A stretch of 8,691 bases of DNA. Origin: Chloroflexota bacterium. GTDB lineage: Bacteria; Chloroflexota; Limnocylindria; P2-11E. Under the pieces are notes generated by a model. That model had not been told where the DNA came from and ran no database searches. It worked only from the letters and a program-made list of their open reading frames with translations. A program made the position numbers and the translations under genes. Positions 6,390 to 8,691 of the stretch are shown in pieces; positions within the stretch are counted from its first letter, which is position 1, and each line of letters opens with the position of its first letter. Where the stretch lies: NCBI GenBank assembly GCA_025350745.1, contig JANXXG010000311.1, positions 1 through 8,691 on the forward strand, given 5' to 3'.

Positions 6390-8691
6390 CTAGAACGGGC
6401 TGAGCCGCACCATCGTCGACTTGAGCCCGAGGTACGAGCGCAGGAACAGATCGGCCGGGACATCGACGCTCGCATTGGTCCCGGTGAACTTCACCGACAC
6501 GACATGCCCGACGTTGCCGGGTGCCTGGTTGCTCACGTCCGTTGACAGGAGCGTCCCGATGTCCACGCCCCGGTAGCTCTGGATGGCGCCGCGGATCGCC
6601 TCGCTCGAGAAGGTCACCGTCCAGCTCGCGTGCTTGTTCGGCGTCGGGACGACGACCAGGAGGTCGGCCGGGTCCGCGACCGGCACGAGGAACGGATCGT
6701 TCGGCTTGCAGACGGTGCCGGTGTTCCAGCAGCCCACGCCGACGGTGTAGCCGCCGCTCGAGCTCGAGAAGTACGCGCGGATCGCGGCGCCGTTGTAGGT
6801 GATGACCTTGCCGAAGGTCGCGGTGACGGCGGCATTGCCCGCGGTGGTCTCGACGGTCGCGCCGCCGTAGCACTGGTCCGACTGGTCGTCGCGGACGTCG
6901 TAGTCGCGCGCCGGCGCGGTGCTCGTGAAGCCGTAGCTCCGCGCCGCGAGGGCCTGCGCCTTGTACGCCTCGGGGTGCCAGCCGAGCGGCATCTCCTTCG
7001 GGATGACGCCGCGCACGTAGTCGTCGTAGCCGACGAAGTTCACGACCCGCAGGTTGCCGCCACCATCGTTCTTGTACTGGATCTTGCCCCGCAGGAACTC
7101 GCCCTTCTCCTGCACGGTGATCGGTGCCGTCGGGTCGGTCGGAACGAGCGTCACCGGGCCGGTGCCGCGGTACTTGAGCGTCGGCGGGTTGGTGCCCTGG
7201 TCATAGACCGATACGCCACCTGAGCCCGCGGCGATCTGATACGTCACGTTCGGCGCGGCGACGCCGACGACGGCATTGCCCGCGCTCTCGTTCACGACGC
7301 TGAAGCCGCCCGGCGAACGGACGTTGTTGAGCCACGTGTTCATGAACGGCTGGCCGCACGAGGCGGAGCCGCTGGACGACGGCGATGACAGGAGCACCCG
7401 CATCGGACCGCGTGCGTTCGTGTTCGGATCGACGATCGTGAGCTGGGTGCCTGGGTAGTAGAGCGCGACGATCTGTTCGCCGGTGAGCGCCGGACCCGCG
7501 GCACCGGTCGCCCAGCCCTGCGCGCCGTACTGGCTCATGCCGACGCCGTGGCCGAAGCCCTTCCCAAAGAACGTGACCCCGGGCTGGACGCTGATGGCCT
7601 CGGAGAGGCGGCCGACACCGAGCTGGCTGAACCAGGCGACGCCCTCCTGCACGAGGTCCCACGAGATCAGGTAATTCCCGGTGGCGCTGGGCAGGGTGAC
7701 CGGGACCTGCACGACCGTGCTCTGCCCGACGGCGACGTCGCCATCAAGGGAGCCGCGCTTCCCGTCCCACGTGACGACCTGGCCTGAGCTGGTGAGGATG
7801 TGGTAGCCGAGGTGCACCGGATTCGCGCCACCGGCGGGCCAGACGCGCGCGCCGTAGTTCGAGACGCGCACGCTGAGCAGGAGCGCCGCGCCGATCGTCG
7901 CGGTGGCCGGGGTCGTGGTCTGGTCGTAGCCGCCGTTGAAGCCGCTCGTCACGATGAGCGGGGTGCGGGCGTAGGGCGAGCCGAGCCCGGAGAGCCACGC
8001 GACACCCTCGCGGACCGTGTCGATCGCGAGGGTGTACGTGCCGGTCGCCGTCGGCGCGGTGTAGGCGATGTTGATCGAGCGCGACTGCCCCGGCAGCAGG
8101 TCGGTACCGATGCCGGTGCGCCCGCCGTCCCAGAGGAACGTGTTCCCGCTGCTGTCGAAGAGGTGATAGCCGAGGTTGACCGGATTCGGACCTGCCGCGG
8201 ACCACGGCACGTTGCCCGTGTTCGTCACCGTGACCGCGAGGGTGCGGCTCTCGCCGAGGAGCACGCTCGTTTGGGCCGAGATCGAGTATTGCGCCGCGTA
8301 CGTCGCGGTCGCGACGTTCGCGTTCATCCGGAGCGGCAGCGCGCCGAGCGAGCCGAACCACGCGACACCCTCACGCACGAGGTCGAACGTCAGGGTGTAC
8401 GCACCGGGCCGGTCGGGCGTGCGGACCAGCGCGGTCACGGTCGCAGCCGCGCCCGGCGCGACGTCGTTCGGCAGCGGATTGCGCAGGCCATCCCACACGA
8501 CCATGTTCCCGGCCAGGTCGGACCAGTGATACGACAGGTCGACCGGGTTCGGGCCCGTGGCGGGCCACGCCGCGACGCCGGTGTTCGTGACCGGCACGGT
8601 CACCGGGTAGGTCGTGGAGTTCAGGAACAGCGGCGGCAGCGACGGCGCGGCGAATGCGGCGTTGAACGCCGGCGTCGCCTGGAAGCCGAAG
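6390..8691 (-). CDS. SpoIID/LytB-type lytic transglycosylase with N-terminal FW/Ig-like repeats (5' end outside window)
   Basis: 766 codons are visible and the frame is open to the right edge, so the true start, any signal peptide and possibly more repeats lie outside; the GTG at 8603 is internal. Three beta-sandwich repeats fill visible residues 1-371. A SpoIID/LytB domain follows: FFGKGFGHGVGMSQYGAQG (about 374-392), YYPGT (411-415), and the catalytic stretch VGYDDYVRGVIPKEMPLGW followed by AYKAQALAARSYGF (about 554-588). Its E566 in PKEMP matches the catalytic Glu of SpoIID. The conserved QCYGG and YFSSSSGGYT follow. SpoIID enzymes are lytic transglycosylases that prefer glycan strands lacking stem peptides, which makes the amidase encoded next a natural partner. 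The GHGVGMSQ motif precedes the catalytic part, whereas in Bacillus SpoIID it is C-terminal. Four Cys (visible 445, 607, 654, 661) could form disulfides. Family assignment is secure; in vivo role is inferred. Confidence 0.9.
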   Translation of the reverse strand, partial: FGFQATPAFNAAFAAPSLPPLFLNSTTYPVTVPVTNTGVAAWPATGPNPVDLSYHWSDLAGNMVVWDGLRNPLPNDVAPGAAATVTALVRTPDRPGAYTLTFDLVREGVAWFGSLGALPLRMNANVATATYAAQYSISAQTSVLLGESRTLAVTVTNTGNVPWSAAGPNPVNLGYHLFDSSGNTFLWDGGRTGIGTDLLPGQSRSINIAYTAPTATGTYTLAIDTVREGVAWLSGLGSPYARTPLIVTSGFNGGYDQTTTPATATIGAALLLSVRVSNYGARVWPAGGANPVHLGYHILTSSGQVVTWDGKRGSLDGDVAVGQSTVVQVPVTLPSATGNYLISWDLVQEGVAWFSQLGVGRLSEAISVQPGVTFFGKGFGHGVGMSQYGAQGWATGAAGPALTGEQIVALYYPGTQLTIVDPNTNARGPMRVLLSSPSSSGSASCGQPFMNTWLNNVRSPGGFSVVNESAGNAVVGVAAPNVTYQIAAGSGGVSVYDQGTNPPTLKYRGTGPVTLVPTDPTAPITVQEKGEFLRGKIQYKNDGGGNLRVVNFVGYDDYVRGVIPKEMPLGWHPEAYKAQALAARSYGFTSTAPARDYDVRDDQSDQCYGGATVETTAGNAAVTATFGKVITYNGAAIRAYFSSSSGGYTVGVGCWNTGTVCKPNDPFLVPVADPADLLVVVPTPNKHASWTVTFSSEAIRGAIQSYRGVDIGTLLSTDVSNQAPGNVGHVVSVKFTGTNASVDVPADLFLRSYLGLKSTMVRLSPF
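7578..8690 (-). repeat. At least three FW/Ig-like repeats in the SpoIID-like protein
   Basis: Repeats cover about 8690-8313, 8312-7944 and 7943-7578. Each carries the same signature as in the amidase: NPVxLxYH, a WDGxR core, PGxYTL or equivalent, and REGVAW or QEGVAWF. The sequence entering at the right edge (AFAAPSLPPLFL) looks like the start of a repeat rather than a signal peptide, so more copies probably lie beyond. Sharing this module with the neighbouring amidase suggests common ancestry by duplication and a common binding target. Confidence 0.8.

Noticed and set aside
3841..6393. Open frame of 850 codons on the + strand opposite the amidase gene
   Set aside because: It lies fully antisense to a gene with a signal peptide, catalytic motifs and repeats. 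The product is Arg/Gly/Asp-rich low-complexity sequence with no domain, as expected for the reverse of GC-ending codons.
1..8691. CRISPR arrays, tRNA or rRNA genes, insertion sequences
   Set aside because: I saw no regularly spaced short repeats, no cloverleaf-like segments and no transposase frames. The only repeats are protein-domain repeats and local palindromes.

Overview
The window is GC-rich, gene-dense bacterial DNA: roughly two-thirds GC by eye in the coding part, with GC-ending codons and several GTG or overlapping starts. The two secreted wall-acting enzymes, one with a Sec-type signal peptide, suggest a high-GC monoderm such as an actinobacterium or a Chloroflexota lineage (Limnocylindria-like). 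This is inference from protein style; no rRNA or marker gene is present.

Layout. Bases 1-178 are clearly AT-richer (about 47% GC by hand count, about 42% in 61-180). They hold no secure gene, but include a strong hairpin and the promoter/operator of the next gene. Bases 179-1749 (+ strand) carry a complete HipB/HipA-type pair: an XRE-family DNA-binding antitoxin and a HipA-fold Ser/Thr kinase toxin, joined by an ATGA overlap. The catalytic residues look intact.

From 1769 to the right edge everything is on the minus strand. In transcription order: (1) a SpoIID/LytB-type lytic transglycosylase whose N-terminus lies beyond the window (6390-8691); (2) a secreted zinc N-acetylmuramoyl-L-alanine amidase of the PGRP/amidase_2 type, 1127 aa (2905-6288); (3) a seven-bladed kelch-type beta-propeller with an N-terminal hydrophobic segment (1769-2908), overlapping the amidase stop by ATGA. 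A GC hairpin (possible terminator) and an unusual nest of inverted repeats lie in the 101-bp gap between (1) and (2). The toxin-antitoxin pair and this cluster converge with only 19 bp between stop codons.

Main idea. The transglycosylase and the amidase share the same approximately 120-residue beta-sandwich repeat, with a WDG...DLVxEGxxWFS signature resembling the NBR1 'four-tryptophan' Ig-like fold. There are at least three copies before the SpoIID domain and six after the amidase domain. In sporulating Firmicutes, an amidase (SpoIIP) strips stem peptides and SpoIID then cuts the denuded glycan. The same division of labour seems to be encoded here by unrelated amidase chemistry, with a shared targeting or scaffold module and a coupled propeller protein. 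I see no sporulation genes in the window. This pairing is the most interesting candidate system here.
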